DNA of 64,000 nt, from assembly GCA_036936605.1 (NCBI GenBank), contig JAUPFV010000004.1, positions 180,810,807 through 180,874,806 on the forward strand. Direction: 5' to 3'. Below the pieces are notes generated by a model, which was given only the letters and a program-made list of their open reading frames with translations, was not told where the DNA came from and did not search any database. The translations under genes and the position numbers were made by a program. The number at the start of each line of letters is the position of its first letter. Positions within the stretch are counted from its first letter, which is position 1. Source of the stretch: Limnanthes douglasii subsp. nivea (lineage: Eukaryota > Streptophyta > Magnoliopsida > Brassicales > Limnanthaceae). This document shows, one piece after another, positions 43,309 to 54,074 of this stretch.

Positions 43309-45908
43309 ATGAAACCCAGATACCTGAAGCAACCACCAACCAAGAAAAAGAAAAAGCCTGTGTTTGGTTTTAAAGAGTGGGCGAGCATCAGAGACCGAGC
43401 CGAAGAGTACCGACGCGCTGGCTTGATTTAGGGATCTAATTCTAAACCGTTTACTCCCGTCCCGCAGCCTCACGACCCCATTTTAGCTACCCCAATCCCT
43501 GCCGAATCCTTCCTTTCACCTGAACCGCCTGGCTCTCTGTCCCCCGAGATTAGCCTATCTCCAGAAACTGTTGTCCTCTCTTCTAGCAGCAGCTCTTCTC
43601 GTTCCCCTGTAGTTCGGTCGGAGAATCCGACCCCGTCGTCTGTTAACTCATACGTTCCGCCGCTTCCGTTCCCGCCCCGACGCGTTCATAAAACCAGGTT
43701 CTTGACCATGGGCGAAAACAGTCCCTCTGCGTCTCCCACATGAGGTAATTATCTTGAAATGGTTCAGCTCACTCCCTCAATTCGAGGATAACGGACTGGT
43801 CTTAATACTGCCGTAAATTTTTTAGGTCTACCCAAGCGTTGGCTGACGCCAGAGGAACTGGACGCGGCTCATCGGGTTCACTCTGGAAATACTACTGATC
43901 CTACAAGCTCCCGGGTTCGGTCGTTGGATCCAACTGCTACTGCTGCCCAGAGCTCTGATCAGGCCCCGAACTCGAATATTGGAGAGTCTGAGGTGGATGT
44001 TCTTCCCGCAGAGGTCAGTATTGCCGCTGCTGGGGGCGCTGCTAACCCTCCTGACGACTCTCTTCCCGAGGAAGTAGAGGCTGTAATTACTACCACCTAC
44101 TTCCGCTGGCTTCCTTCAAGAGATTTCGTTTCGCTTTTCGAGGGTAAATACCTCTACTTTCTAGAGGCCGAGCATAAGGAGCTGTTGGTTCGTTGGGGGA
44201 TCCCAGAGAGCGTAACTGTTCGGTTTCCGGTTCCCGGGGAGACTCATGTGCATGTCCGATCGCGGGAGATAGTGATTTTTACAGAGCTATTTAACTAGGG
44301 CTTGCGGTTCCCCCTGGATCCCGAGATCGCCCTTTATTTCCGCACCCTTCATATCTGCCCCTCCCAACTGACGCCCAACGCATGGTATACTCTGATGTCA
44401 TGCATCATGGCTTCGCGTTTGTCAGGTCGGGTTATGCCCATGGAGGAATATATAGTCATGTCAGGTCTGCCCAAATCTCCTAAATCTCCATTCTTCTACT
44501 CTTCCCTGGTGAACAAGTGGAAGATAGTCAACGACTTCCTCGAAGGAGACAAAGGCTAGAAACACCGCTTCGTTTTCTTAAGTGGTTGCTGGGAAAATTG
44601 TCTGCCTTACAACAAGGAGAACCCGAGGAGGCTGCTCCGAACTTGGGTCTCCGATGGTAAATTATTTTTATTTTTTTACGCCCGTTCCCTTGTGTAGTGA
44701 CGAAGGAGTTCGTGCAAGGGCTGAAAAAAGATCACTCGAAAGCCGTTGAGGCCACGTTCGAAGTGCTGAAAGACTACGCTCGAAAGCATTGGGGTCGAGC
44801 TATGCACCGGACCTTCAAAGATACCAACCTAATCATGAGTAACCTCTGGCGTTGCTCGTCCGAAGTGCTCACCATTGAGCAATTACGACAGCCCCCTAGT
44901 ATGGAGGATCTGATCGCGAAAACCGACGCCCCTGGGTCACAGTTGTATCTCCCAAAACGAAACAAGGCGCCTAGCAAGCGCCCGAAGTCAGGCGATGAGG
45001 TCGGCGAGAACAACACCGGTGCTGCAGAGGTGGGCGCGGTAATTCGAGAGGAGGTACCCGTCCATGAAGGTGGGGAGGCAGACCAGGTCCAGGCTCTGGT
45101 GCAGAAGAGGAAAAGTCGAGCCGATGCGGAGGGGACCAAGGCGAAGAAATCCAAGCACTCCAAGAAAGAGAGTGGGCTTGTTGATGGCGCGGATGATGGC
45201 ACTGTGCCGAAGCCGTTGAATCAAGACGGTGGTGCTAAAGGTAGTTTACCGGATGACCTTGTAGTGGAGATTCCGGATGATGCCGAGCCATCGAAAACGT
45301 CGGACCCAGCTGCGGCCTCGTCGAGCGGTGCGAGGTTCCCAGTGCTAACGATGCTTGGAAGTCCGCATACGTTCCCGCTGCAAGGATCAGACGGTCTGGC
45401 CTTATCTTTGTACAATTTGCTCGTACCGGCGGCCATGAAAGAGCGTCGGGCGATCGAGCTGAGCCAGCAGCTAGGATGCGCAGAGGCCAAAATTGTTAGC
45501 TTGATGGGGGAGGTGGAAAAGGCCAAGACGACTCAGGGGTTGGCGGAGGGGCGGATCGCGGAAGCCGAACGTGTCGCGGAGGAGGCAACGACAGCCGCGA
45601 AGGAGGCAAAGAAGGCTGCGGAGGAGACGAAGAAAGCCGCGGAAGATCGTGCTGCTGCCTTGGCTCAGGAGGTCTAAAAGCTAAGAACTTCAAACTTCGC
45701 CTTCGCAAACCGGTGTAGGAAGTGGTCGGAGAAAGAAACTGCCGACGCCAAGGCCGCGTATGTGCTGTCGTTTCATAACCGCTTCCTGGACCTTCACCTT
45801 GGGACAATGTGGCTGGATGTGCCAGAGGGGGACCGCCCTGAGGGAGTCGTCTGTAAAGATGAAGATGAATCGGACGATACTAAGTCCGAGGAGGAGGATG
45901 ACGAATGA
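43309..45908 (+). pseudogene. A1 extra ORF, antisense to A1 gag-pol
   Basis: ATG 43309 gives MKPRYLKQPPTKKKKKPVFG, then the conserved FKEWASIRDRAEEYRRAGLI and a stop at about 43429. A Pro/Ser-rich region and an acidic linker (43.92-44.09 kb) lead to the core: SVTVRFPVPGETHVHVRS, GLRFPLDPEIALYFRTLHIC, PSQLTPNAWYTLMSCIMASR, PFFYSSLVNKWKIVNDFLEG. The exon ends WVSDG before gtaaattatt; an intron of about 46 bp (44653-44698) to tgtag is shorter than usual for plants. The second exon (44697-45677) has a basic bipartite patch (KRKSRADAEGTKAKKSKHSK), an Ala/Glu/Lys coiled coil and, after a stop at 45675, an acidic tail (DEDESDDTKSEEEDDE, stop 45906). At least six nonsense changes. Probably a nuclear protein by composition; role unknown. 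Confidence 0.8.
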
Positions 45909-46642
45909 TCCAGAAGCTGTTTTTGTTGTCTTAATTATTTGACTCTTTTAGTGTTTTTTGTTTAGTTGGTGTTGTTTTTGTATAATCTTTGGGGGCCGCG
46001 GGGTCCCCTAACAATATTCCATATGAACACTTTAATTTATCATGTTTTATGTTGATACGCAGTCGACTTTTCTTGTTATATTATTTCAGATGTTGTTACC
46101 TAGGTACAACAAAGTGGCTCCGGAAATCGTAAAATGTGGATCAGTTTGGGAACTGAAAAACCAAAGTAGGTTATGTAGATCAATGTAATATTGAAAATTC
46201 CTGATAGGATCGGGAATTGCAAAATGTGGATCAGTTGTGAAAACTGAAAAACCCGTTAAGGTTCTGTAGATCAATGTAACATTGAAACTTTTCCCAAAGG
46301 GTCGAGAAAATTAAACATGTAGATCAGTTGTGAAAACTGAAAAACCCGTTAAGGTTCTGTAGATCAATATAACATTGAAACTTTTCCCAAAGGGTCGGGA
46401 AAATTAAATATGTAGATCCATTAATATTAGTGGGAAGAGACGCTGACCAGCTCGTCAGCTGATCAAGTTCGTAACACTTCAACATTTGGAAGGCAAAAGA
46501 AAATTTCGATTAACATAATCAAGTGGTCGGGTGTTTATGATGCCTCTTTTAAACCTTCTCGCGCCACCGAGGTAGGAAAGAGTGCATCCCCGACCAATAA
46601 GTTTTTACAGATCGTGTCAAACAAATTACAAAGATTTCACCA
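45909..46642. other. A1 spacer between integrase and extra ORF
   Basis: Non-coding. It contains the roughly 91-bp tandem repeats and, at 46.55-46.59 kb, the cctcggtggcgcgagaagg-type block that is also found in B2 (25.05 kb), D (55.23 kb) and J (36.1 kb) at the same position. It probably carries the 3' signals of both convergent transcripts. Confidence 0.55.
46128..46425. repeat. ~91-bp tandem repeats, three-plus copies
   Basis: The block gatcagttgtgaaaactgaa starts at 46139, 46229 and 46322 (periods 90 and 93). Each unit continues acccgttaaggttctgtaga, tcaatgtaacattgaaactt. The last two are nearly identical. Confidence 0.9.
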
Positions 46643-47830
46643 CTATTCTAAATACAATTTTAGATGTTCAATATTCCATGGTAGCCTTACAGGATGCCCG
46701 AGCCTGTTTTGTAGACGGTATGTCCCGCTCTTAATTTTCTCCACGATTTCGTAGGGTCCTTCCCAGTTTGGGGCGAGTTTACCGAGGCTTTTGTCTTTGG
46801 TGTGAAGAAAGACGCGCCTCAAAACCTTGTCGCCGACCTTAAACTCCCGACGGCGTACCTTAGAGGCGTACCGACTTCGCATCAGGGTCTGATAGTGCAA
46901 AGAGGTCAACTGGGCGCGATTGCGCTTCTCTTCTATGAGATCGAGTTCGAGCCGTCTGCTGTCGTCGTTTTCTTCCTCCTCATAGGTACCGACCCTGAAA
47001 GATGGAAAAATGGATTCCGCAGGGGTAACCGCGTCCATACCGTATACCAGAGCATAAGGTGATTCCTAGGTAGCCGTCCGGGGGGTGGTTTGGTAAGCCC
47101 ACAGCACCTCTTGTAGGTAGTCGGGTCATTTTCCGGCCTTTCCTTCAAGATTTTTCCGGAGGCCGTCCAAAATGGTCCGCTTGGTGATTTCGACCTGCCC
47201 GTTTTCTTGAGGGTGGAAAGGAGCGGAGTAATATTGCCTGATCTTATGAGTGATGCAGAAAGCTCTCATTTCCTCGCTGTCAAACTGTGGTCCGTTATCC
47301 ATAGTTAATCTCTGTGGGACCCCGAACCTACAACATATTTTAGACCAGATAAATTTGATGATGTCTTTGGTCTTGGTGGCGGATAAAGGTTCAGCTTCGA
47401 CCCACTTGGAAAAATAGTCTACGGCCACGACTATCGTCTGTCTGCCACCCGATGCCATTGGTAGTGGTCCGACAAGGTCGATTCCCCATCGGTCAAAGGG
47501 TAGACCTTCGGATATGGACTCTAGAGGAGCCGCGGGAACGTTTATCGCGTTTGCGAATCGTTGACACGTATCGCATGTTTTGACTATTAGTCGTGCATCT
47601 GCTGTTATCGTCGGCCAATAGAACCCCGCGAGAAGAATCCTTCTGATCAAAGCTTTGTAACCGCAATGTGCTGCACCCTAACCATCATGCAACTCGGATA
47701 CAATTATTTGTGATTCATGGGCCCCTAAGCATCGGAGCAGGGGGCGGCTGAAGGATTTCTTGTATAGTACTTCACCTAAAAGGATGTAACCCCGAGCCTT
47801 GTTGCGTACTTTCTGAGCCGAGGCGTTATC
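46643..47830 (-). pseudogene. A1 integrase
   Basis: The zinc region near 47.6-47.69 kb (LHDG-stop-GAAHCGYKAL, VKTCDTCQRF) has His, His, Cys, Cys but a TAG where glutamate is expected. The core is intact in one frame (47126-47650): RWGIDLVGPLP (Asp 1), TMDNGPQFDSEEM (Asp 2), PQENGQVEITKRTILDGLRK (Glu). A shift near 47.1 kb leads to the C-terminal frame 46643-47038: DKVLRRVFLHTKDKSLGKLA, PNWEGPYEIVEKI, ending WNIEHLKLYLE. It would integrate the cDNA; two or more lesions inactivate it. Confidence 0.88.
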
Positions 47831-48360
47831 GCTATGCAACCTACCTTCAGCTAAGAAGGAAATAATGTCACGTCGCCAATCTCAGATTGTTACCGAAGAG
47901 ATCTGACAGGCAATTTCAGGTCGGTTATCTAACTCGTGACATTTGATAATCGACGGGCTTTCTTGTTCGGTCACCCAAGGATAGTTACTAGAGCAGGAAA
48001 TTGTTGCCAAAGAATCCGCAGCTATGTTTTCGCTTCTTGGGACATGTTCGTAGGTGACTTTGTCAAACGAGGCGGCTAGCACTCTGAGTGCTGTTAGGTA
48101 TTGTACCAGATGCTCTTTCCGAGCTTCCGCAATCCCCGAAGCTTGGGTTATCAAAAGTTTGGAATCGCTTACGAGGCGTACCCGCTTTGCCCCACATACC
48201 TGTGCTAACCGTAGCCCTGCCAGAGCAGCCTCGTATTCAGCTTCATTGTTCGAAGTATGGAAACCAAATTGAACGGCTTGGTGCATGCTAATGCCCGATG
48301 GAGTAACTATTTGTATCCCTGCTCCACAACCACTGAGGTTCGGACGGTCCATTCGTTCAG
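47831..48360 (-). pseudogene. A1 second RNase H (aRH)
   Basis: Frame 47882-48352 reads NLSGCGAGIQIVTPSGISMH, FHTSNNEAEYEAALAGLRLA, RLVSDSKLLITQASG and YEHVPRSENIAADSLATISC. The active-site acids in NEAEY, SDSKLL and AADSLA are visible. The TDGA motif expected after WTVRT is lost by a small deletion that also shifts the frame between 48307 and 48352. This extra domain places A1 in the Tat lineage. Confidence 0.88.
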
Positions 48361-49900
48361 TGCGGCTTCTTGGGAAGGCGCGTGCTGATCAGGTCGTTCG
48401 GGATAAAACTCTACTAAAAAATCAGCCAGGACTTGGCCTTTAATGGCTGTCCGAGGTTCGAAGTCGATGTCAAAATCGCCCAATTCGACCGACCATTTGG
48501 ACATTCTCCCGGACATGTCTGGTCGCTGGAGGATGTACTTGAGTGGGAACGAGATTCGGACTATGATAGGGTGGGCTTGAAAGTACGAGCGCATTTTTCG
48601 TGCTGCCGTGACTAAGGCGAGAACCATTTTTTCAAACTTCAAATACCGAGTCTCCGCGTCCAGCAGGCTTTTGCTCACAAAGTAAACCGCTGTAGGGGGC
48701 GGTCCTGACTCGCTGATCAAAGCCGCACTAACCGCAAAGTCAGTCACCGCAACGTAAAGGAAAAGTGTCTCGCCTGCGACAGGCTTTCTCAAGAGGTTCG
48801 GGGATGACAGATATTTTTTAATTCCCAAGAAAGCTTCGTTACATTCGGAAATCCACGCAAAAAATTTGGCCTGTCTTAAGACCTGAAAAAAGGGAGCGCA
48901 CTTATCAGATGACCGAGAAATAAATCGATTTAAGGCAGCCAGACGTCCTGTTAGGATCTGGACTTCCTTGACGCTCCGGGGCGGAGTCATATCGGTCAGA
49001 GCTTGTAGTTGGACGAGATCGGCTTCAATCCCTTTCTCACTAACGAAAAAACCTAGAAATTTTCCTACCCGGACCCCGAAGGAGCATTTTTTCGGGTTAA
49101 GCTTGAGATTTATTCCCCACTGGTTATCAAAGGTTTCTCTCAGATCGGTAAGGTGGGCTTCATCCGTGCCGCTTTTAACCAACATATCATCGATGTACAC
49201 CTCCATATTCCTCCCAATTTGACCCTCGAACATTTTGTTAACTAGCCTTTGGTATGTGGCACCGACATTTTTTAGCCCGAAGGGCATTACTTTGTAGCAG
49301 TATAGTCCTCGGCCCGTGATGAATGTGGTACTTTCCTGGTCCGCAGCGTGTAATTTGATCTGATTATAACCGGCGTATGCATCCATGAATGACACCAACT
49401 TGTTACCCTAGGTCGAATCTACCAACTGGTCGATTCTCGGCATCGGGAAGGGGTCCTTCGGGCATGGTCGATTAAGGTCGGTGAAATCCACGCACATTCT
49501 CCATTTCCCATTTTTCTTCTTGACCAGAACGGGATTTGAGGTCCACAACGGGTAACTTGCTTCCTTGATATGACCGACGCTGATCATTCTCTCGACTTCT
49601 CGTAAGATAATGTCTGCTTTTTCCGGGGAAAAAGCCCGACGCTTTTGGGAGATCGGTCTGGCGTTTCTGTTGATAGTTAACTTGTGAATAGAAAGATTCT
49701 GGGACCCCGGTGACATCTCTTGAGCACCACGTGAACAAATCTAGGTTTTCACGTAAGAGAGTCAGTAGCTCTTCCCTGAAGGTCGGTAAGAGGCATACCC
49801 CAATCCGCATGGATTTCCCCGCAGCGAATTGGTATTGCTCGCATTCTTCGTTCGTCGTCAAAAGACTTGGGGCTTTCCTGGGGTCATCAACGGGCAATGA
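48307..49900 (-). pseudogene. A1 reverse transcriptase and first RNase H
   Basis: The N-terminal frame 49472-49897 (MRIGVCLLPTFREELLTLLR, NLDLFTWCSRDVTGVP) shifts near 49.70 kb into 49408-49716 (NRNARPISQKRRAFSPEKAD, KKKNGKWRMCVDFTDLNRPC). A TAG after QLVDST (49408) interrupts. The main frame 48307-49398 holds MDAYAGYNQIKL, YKVMPFGLKNVGATYQRLVN, YIDDMLVK (catalytic YIDD), a connection region and RNase H up to KWSVELGDFDIDFEPRTAIK. Two shifts plus one stop. Confidence 0.9.
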
Positions 49901-49941
49901 TTCCGGGGTGAGCCCCTTTAATTGCTATTCTCGAGCTTGAA

Positions 49942-51394
49942 TCATCTTTTGGTCTTTTTAGGTGCCAATGCTGCTCGGTAACATTCCCGTGCTGCTTTCT
50001 GGCTGCTTCGGACCACTCCCACGTTGTTTCCGACCACGTATTTTAAACACTGGTGGATTGTAGAAGACACCGCATGCATTCGCGATATCCACGATCGGCC
50101 GAAAATAGCATTGTGGGAAGCCGGCGCGTCTACTACCATGAATAAAACCGTAACCTCTTTTTTGAATGGGCCGCCACCTAATTGGACTACGCCCTCAAAT
50201 ACTCCTATAACGTCGGCTGCTGACCTTGTGAACCCCACTATGGTACGGTCGGACCGTGCAATCACTGGTGGTGTCCTAAACTTGGCGAAAGTGGATGCGA
50301 AGATTATGTTGGCCGAACTACCGGTATCCACCAAGATGCGCCGAACCTCCTCCCCCGCAATGGCTGCCCCGATTACGATGGTATCCTCATGAGGGTCGGC
50401 TATGTCTCTCATGTCGTCGTCGTCGAAGTACAGAATCGGAGACGGGGCGCTTATGGACTGGGAGTAAGTTCTGGCCTCCAACTGAGTGGTTAGGTTGACG
50501 ACGTGCCTTTTCCTAGACGAATGTGTAACTCCTGTCATAGAATCTCCCCCCAAAATAGTTAGGGATTCAAAAAATTTACAAAGGCCTCGTACATTACTGA
50601 CGTTCTCCTCGGCTTCCTCCTCGATAATCCCGATGATGTTGCGATTTGCTTCGGGGTCGAGGTACTCAATGGAAACATCGAAAGGATCGGTTACTTCTGA
50701 GATTGCCATTGTGGTTTCGGGTTTTGGTATTATCACGACTTCCTTCGAGGTCGTACTTTGCTGTGCCTTCTTAACATACTCCAGGAGGTTTTCGTGCTCT
50801 ATGAGCATCTGTATTTCTTTCTTCAAGGCAATGCAGTCTTTAGTATCATGCCCAACGTCCTCGTGATAGCAACAGTAGCGGTTATTCCTTTGCTCCAGAG
50901 GTGTCCGTATCGGGAAAGGTCTGCGGTACATTCCGCTCTTCTTAGTCTTCTCGTAGATTGATGATACACATTCCGTAAGGTCTGCGAAGTATGCAGGGCG
51001 GATCCATTTGTTAGACATAGGTCGTGAAGTCGTCTGACTCGTCTGCTTTGGTTTTGGGTTCGTTAGGACCGAAGGCTTGGTCGATACAAGCGGGGTCGGG
51101 AGTATCGTGCTGACTGGTTGGACTGCCCTAGCGTAGTCCGACCGAGTGCACTGCCTTATCATTACCGATGTTTGTTGACTTTGCTGAATTTGCGCCGCCA
51201 GCTCAGATGCTTCAGTTTCTTCGATCAATATCTGTTTTTCTATTTGAGCTAGAAGTGCAGAAAACGTGAACGCTTGTTTCTTCGTCACTGCTTGCTTCAT
51301 TGGTCTTGGGAGCAGACCCAAACGAAACGCAATTAGGGCCACATTCTCTTTGCAGTGGTCTAGTTCGGTCTTCGTGTCGATGGTCTGGTGTACT
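49942..51394 (-). pseudogene. A1 gag C-terminus and protease
   Basis: An open frame of 466 codons with a frame link to gag at 51394. It starts with the gag segment TKTELDHCKENVALIAFRLG, a linker, a Cys/His motif (RYCCYHEDVGHDTKDCIALK) and the protease: VRRILVDTGSSANIIFASTF (DTG intact), ADVIGVFEGVVQLGGGPFKK and NAIFGRSWISRMHAVSSTIH. It ends at TKR, stop 49942. As written this domain is intact; only the upstream shift separates it from the capsid. Confidence 0.88.
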
Positions 51395-52559
51395 CTCTGA
51401 GGCTTTCCCCTAATTTTTGCCTACAGTTCATGATAGTGTCTCCGTTGGCCCGGAAACTTTTACTTCCCACAAAGTGTTGCCTAAACATTTTCCAAAACAT
51501 CCCGAAGTTTCGGATGCAGCCCTGCGGTAAACGGTTGTACCACTTCGATGCTCGGTCCCTGAAGGTCATGGAGAAAGCTCTACATAGGAGTTTGTCATCA
51601 TTGTCAAAACTCAGCATGAAGTTTTTGAAGGCTTCCAAATGATTATTGGGGTCCTTCTTCCCATCGTAGTTTTCTAGCTTAGAAATGTCAAATCGCTTCG
51701 GGAGCTGTCCCGCTAATATCTCATCAGACAATGGAGATGCCCTCCAATTGACCCCAAACCTGCACGCTCCTCCTCCAAGTCCTTCTGTCTGAACTCCGTA
51801 GAGTCCCTCATCTCCTGGGCTGATAAACTGGCTGCTGGTTCGGTAACCGTGGTTCTGGCTGTTCGACGGTTGCCATGGCACTGGGGGCAGCGTTGCCCGC
51901 TCTTCACGGCTGGCGGCGGGCATTTCTTCCTTCTCAAAAGACACCGGGGTTTGCTTCTCGGTGCTACCCTTCTTGTATTTCTCTAGTGAAAACGACATTG
52001 TGTTTCTTCTTTTTTTGTTACCATTCTTGTATTTTGGGGAGTCCGTCCTGGGTCCTCGGGGGCATCGGGAACGATTCTTTCGTGTGAGCTGGTCCCTTTC
52101 TCGTCGCCGATATTCCCTGCCCGATGAATCATCTGTGGTGTAGTCAACCGACATGCCGCGATGATCCTCTGGGTACCGCCGAGTTCTGGCATTTTGCCTC
52201 TCCTCGGGATGAGGCTCTCGATAATACCTAACAGGTCGGGCTTCGATGCGCGGCCCTACATTACGGTCGGCCTCCTCTTGATCCTCCAAAAGGGGTTCCT
52301 TGCCTTTTCCTTCCCGGACCCTTTTCTCGTCCAGTGCCCGCTCCCTTTCTGCGTTTAGTCTGGCAATGTCTTCAAGGAGCTGTTTTCGGGTCATTATTAG
52401 AGTCGACCGTTTGTCCCGACCCCGGTCGTGGTGTTCCCGACCAGTCGCTTCCTCGCCCTCTGACACCAAGACGGCTCGGATCACCTCTCTACCGACCCTC
52501 TCTATCACAGCTTCGTTGTTCATCTCGTAAAGTGTGATTTTCAAAGAAAAAAGGTTCAT
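51360..52559 (-). pseudogene. A1 gag (capsid part)
   Basis: ATG 52559 (MNLFSLKITLYEM) or 52523 (MNNEAVIERVGRE). The frame also runs upstream into the primer-binding site without ATG, so I chose the first ATG. A charged N-terminus (TRKQLLEDIARLNAERERAL) with Arg-rich patches leads to the capsid core: LPKRFDISKLENYDG, NFMLSFDNDDKLLCRAFSMT, FRDRASKWYNRLPQG and FWKMFRQHFVGSKSFRANGD. A one-base loss just after SLREYT (about 51.39 kb) ends the frame with an out-of-frame stop at 51360; the rest of gag continues in the next frame. Confidence 0.88.
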
Positions 52560-52573
52560 TTTTGGTATCACTG

Positions 52574-52591
52574 TTCCCACAGACGGCGCCA
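52574..52591 (-). promoter_or_regulatory. Primer-binding site of A1
   Basis: Minus TGGCGCCGTCTGTGGGAA, one base after the 5' LTR end. The first ten bases would pair with the 3' end of plant tRNA-Asp as I recall it; the rest does not, so the primer tRNA needs checking. It differs from the TGGCGACTT... site of B2 and E. Confidence 0.8.
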
Positions 52592-52592
52592 A

Positions 52593-52910
52593 TGATGAGT
52601 CAATAAATTTTTGGTGGAATATTTCGGATCTTGTGCTTGATGTGACTAGAGAGAAAGTATAGAGAGAGAGCGTAATAGAATAATATTAAATGTCACACCT
52701 ACCAAGAAAGTAGGTCACCTTTTATACTTAAATAAGGTGGACCCACTACAATCCTTAGTGGGCTGTTTACATAATTAATGGGCCCCTTGGTAAATTCCAT
52801 GTTTACAAATTGGTCCCCGAAAAATCCTAAATACATTAATAATTACACCAAGTATCTCTTATCTACGATTGAACCCTCGTTATTTATATCGGCGAATTCC
52901 ACCCTTATCA
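52593..52910 (-). mobile_element. 5' LTR of element A1
   Basis: 318 bp, TG...CA ends, followed by the target duplication. The LTR promoter TATA (minus TATAAAAGG) lies at 52718-52726 and would drive the gag-pol RNA leftwards. Confidence 0.95.
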
Positions 52911-52915
52911 CTGCC
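52911..52915. repeat. Target-site duplication of A1, right
   Basis: CTGCC, the partner of 42362-42366. Confidence 0.92.
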
Positions 52916-54070
52916 GACTTCTAATTACAATTGGAAAAAAACTTCCGTGTATTTATCGTGAAACTGGGAGCATGAAAGTGATGTCATGAATTTGCAGTTA
53001 GAGAGGTGGTGGAAGCTGAAGTTTAAGATTTTCATGTTAGGTAGATAATACAAGTAGGTCTTATTTGTAATATATGGCTGAATCTGATTGCTTGCTTTTG
53101 CAGGTGAAGGAAAACATCAAGAGTGGTGTAGTGAGGGGCTACCAAATGACTCACTGAACCTGTTGATTAAATTAATTACAGCTCAAATGCCGCTTGGGAG
53201 TAAGAACCTTCGCGCATGTTTTCTCATCTGAATTATGGCTTGTGTCTTGTGCAAGAGTTAGAGATATCATAAGATGAGAATTGAAAATGTCCAGCAGAGG
53301 GGAGGCAGCAACGATGGACATCATCCGGGCTCTGATGGAGAAAAGGTTTAAGGAGCAAACTAATACAGGAGTGGGGTTGCGTGTGCCTAAAAATCATAAA
53401 TTTACAGAAACAATTGAATCTTTTACCTTCTCGGAAGGAGGGTGTAAAGGAAAACGGAGCACTGGAAATTTAAGCTGGTGAATCGACTAATCCACATGAA
53501 GAGAATTTTGATAATGTGAGAGAAAATTTAGTACAAGGAGGTGTGAATGATGGAGGTCTGCATCTTGGGGATGAGGATGAGGATACTAAGGATGAATGTC
53601 TATCTTTGATGAGAAATTGACTTGTTGTGAATTTAGTACCTATCGTAATGCAAACTTGCCCTTGTAGACGAGGAGGATAAGGTAGATGAAGGTTTGATGG
53701 AGATGGAATGAGGAGAGGTCTCAACACCTGTAGTTTCACAACCAAATGGCAAAGCTCCTACGTTGATTGTGATTCCAGATGCAAGGAATGATCCAGAGCT
53801 AAAGAATCTGAACAAAGATGATAAAGTGACGGGGACGGACAAAGTGCTGTCATAAGAATTACCGCAGTGGATGCAGGAGTTTGTAAATGATGAGGGATCA
53901 TGGTCTACATTTATAAATATCGTGATGCCATGGCACATGCCTCATAAAATTGGTATAAGCGCGGCTGGCTGTGGTGCCAAAGTGATAGAAGATATCCTGC
54001 TCATGAAACTAGTCATGTTGCGGCCTTCTTAGTTGACGATAGAGCAACTATTCTCAAGCGCTCATAATAC
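52911..54070 (+). pseudogene. H3 extra ORF, 3' part (split by A1)
   Basis: It resumes with a reading equivalent to LPADSNWKK..FVFIVGNWEH and LQLERWWKLK, continuing the frame broken at 42366. The coding intron (53023-53103) has a normal acceptor (tttgcag) but its donor GT is changed to TT. The second exon keeps MSSRGEAATMDIIRALMEKR, then charged frames and PTLIVIPDARNDPELKNLNK near 53.78 kb. The end is unclear, near 54.07 kb, where minus-strand gag begins with no pol between. Confidence 0.65.
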
Positions 54071-54074
54071 GGGG

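Noticed and set aside
48054..48291. Plus-strand ORFs over the A1 second RNase H
   Set aside because: They are shadows of the minus-strand pol frame and have no recognisable motifs.
50024..50866. Long plus-strand ORFs opposite A1 gag-protease
   Set aside because: Shadows of the 466-codon minus-strand frame; composition mirrors it, with no homology seen.
52300..52537. Plus-strand ORFs opposite A1 gag
   Set aside because: Shadow frames opposite the charged Gag N-terminus.
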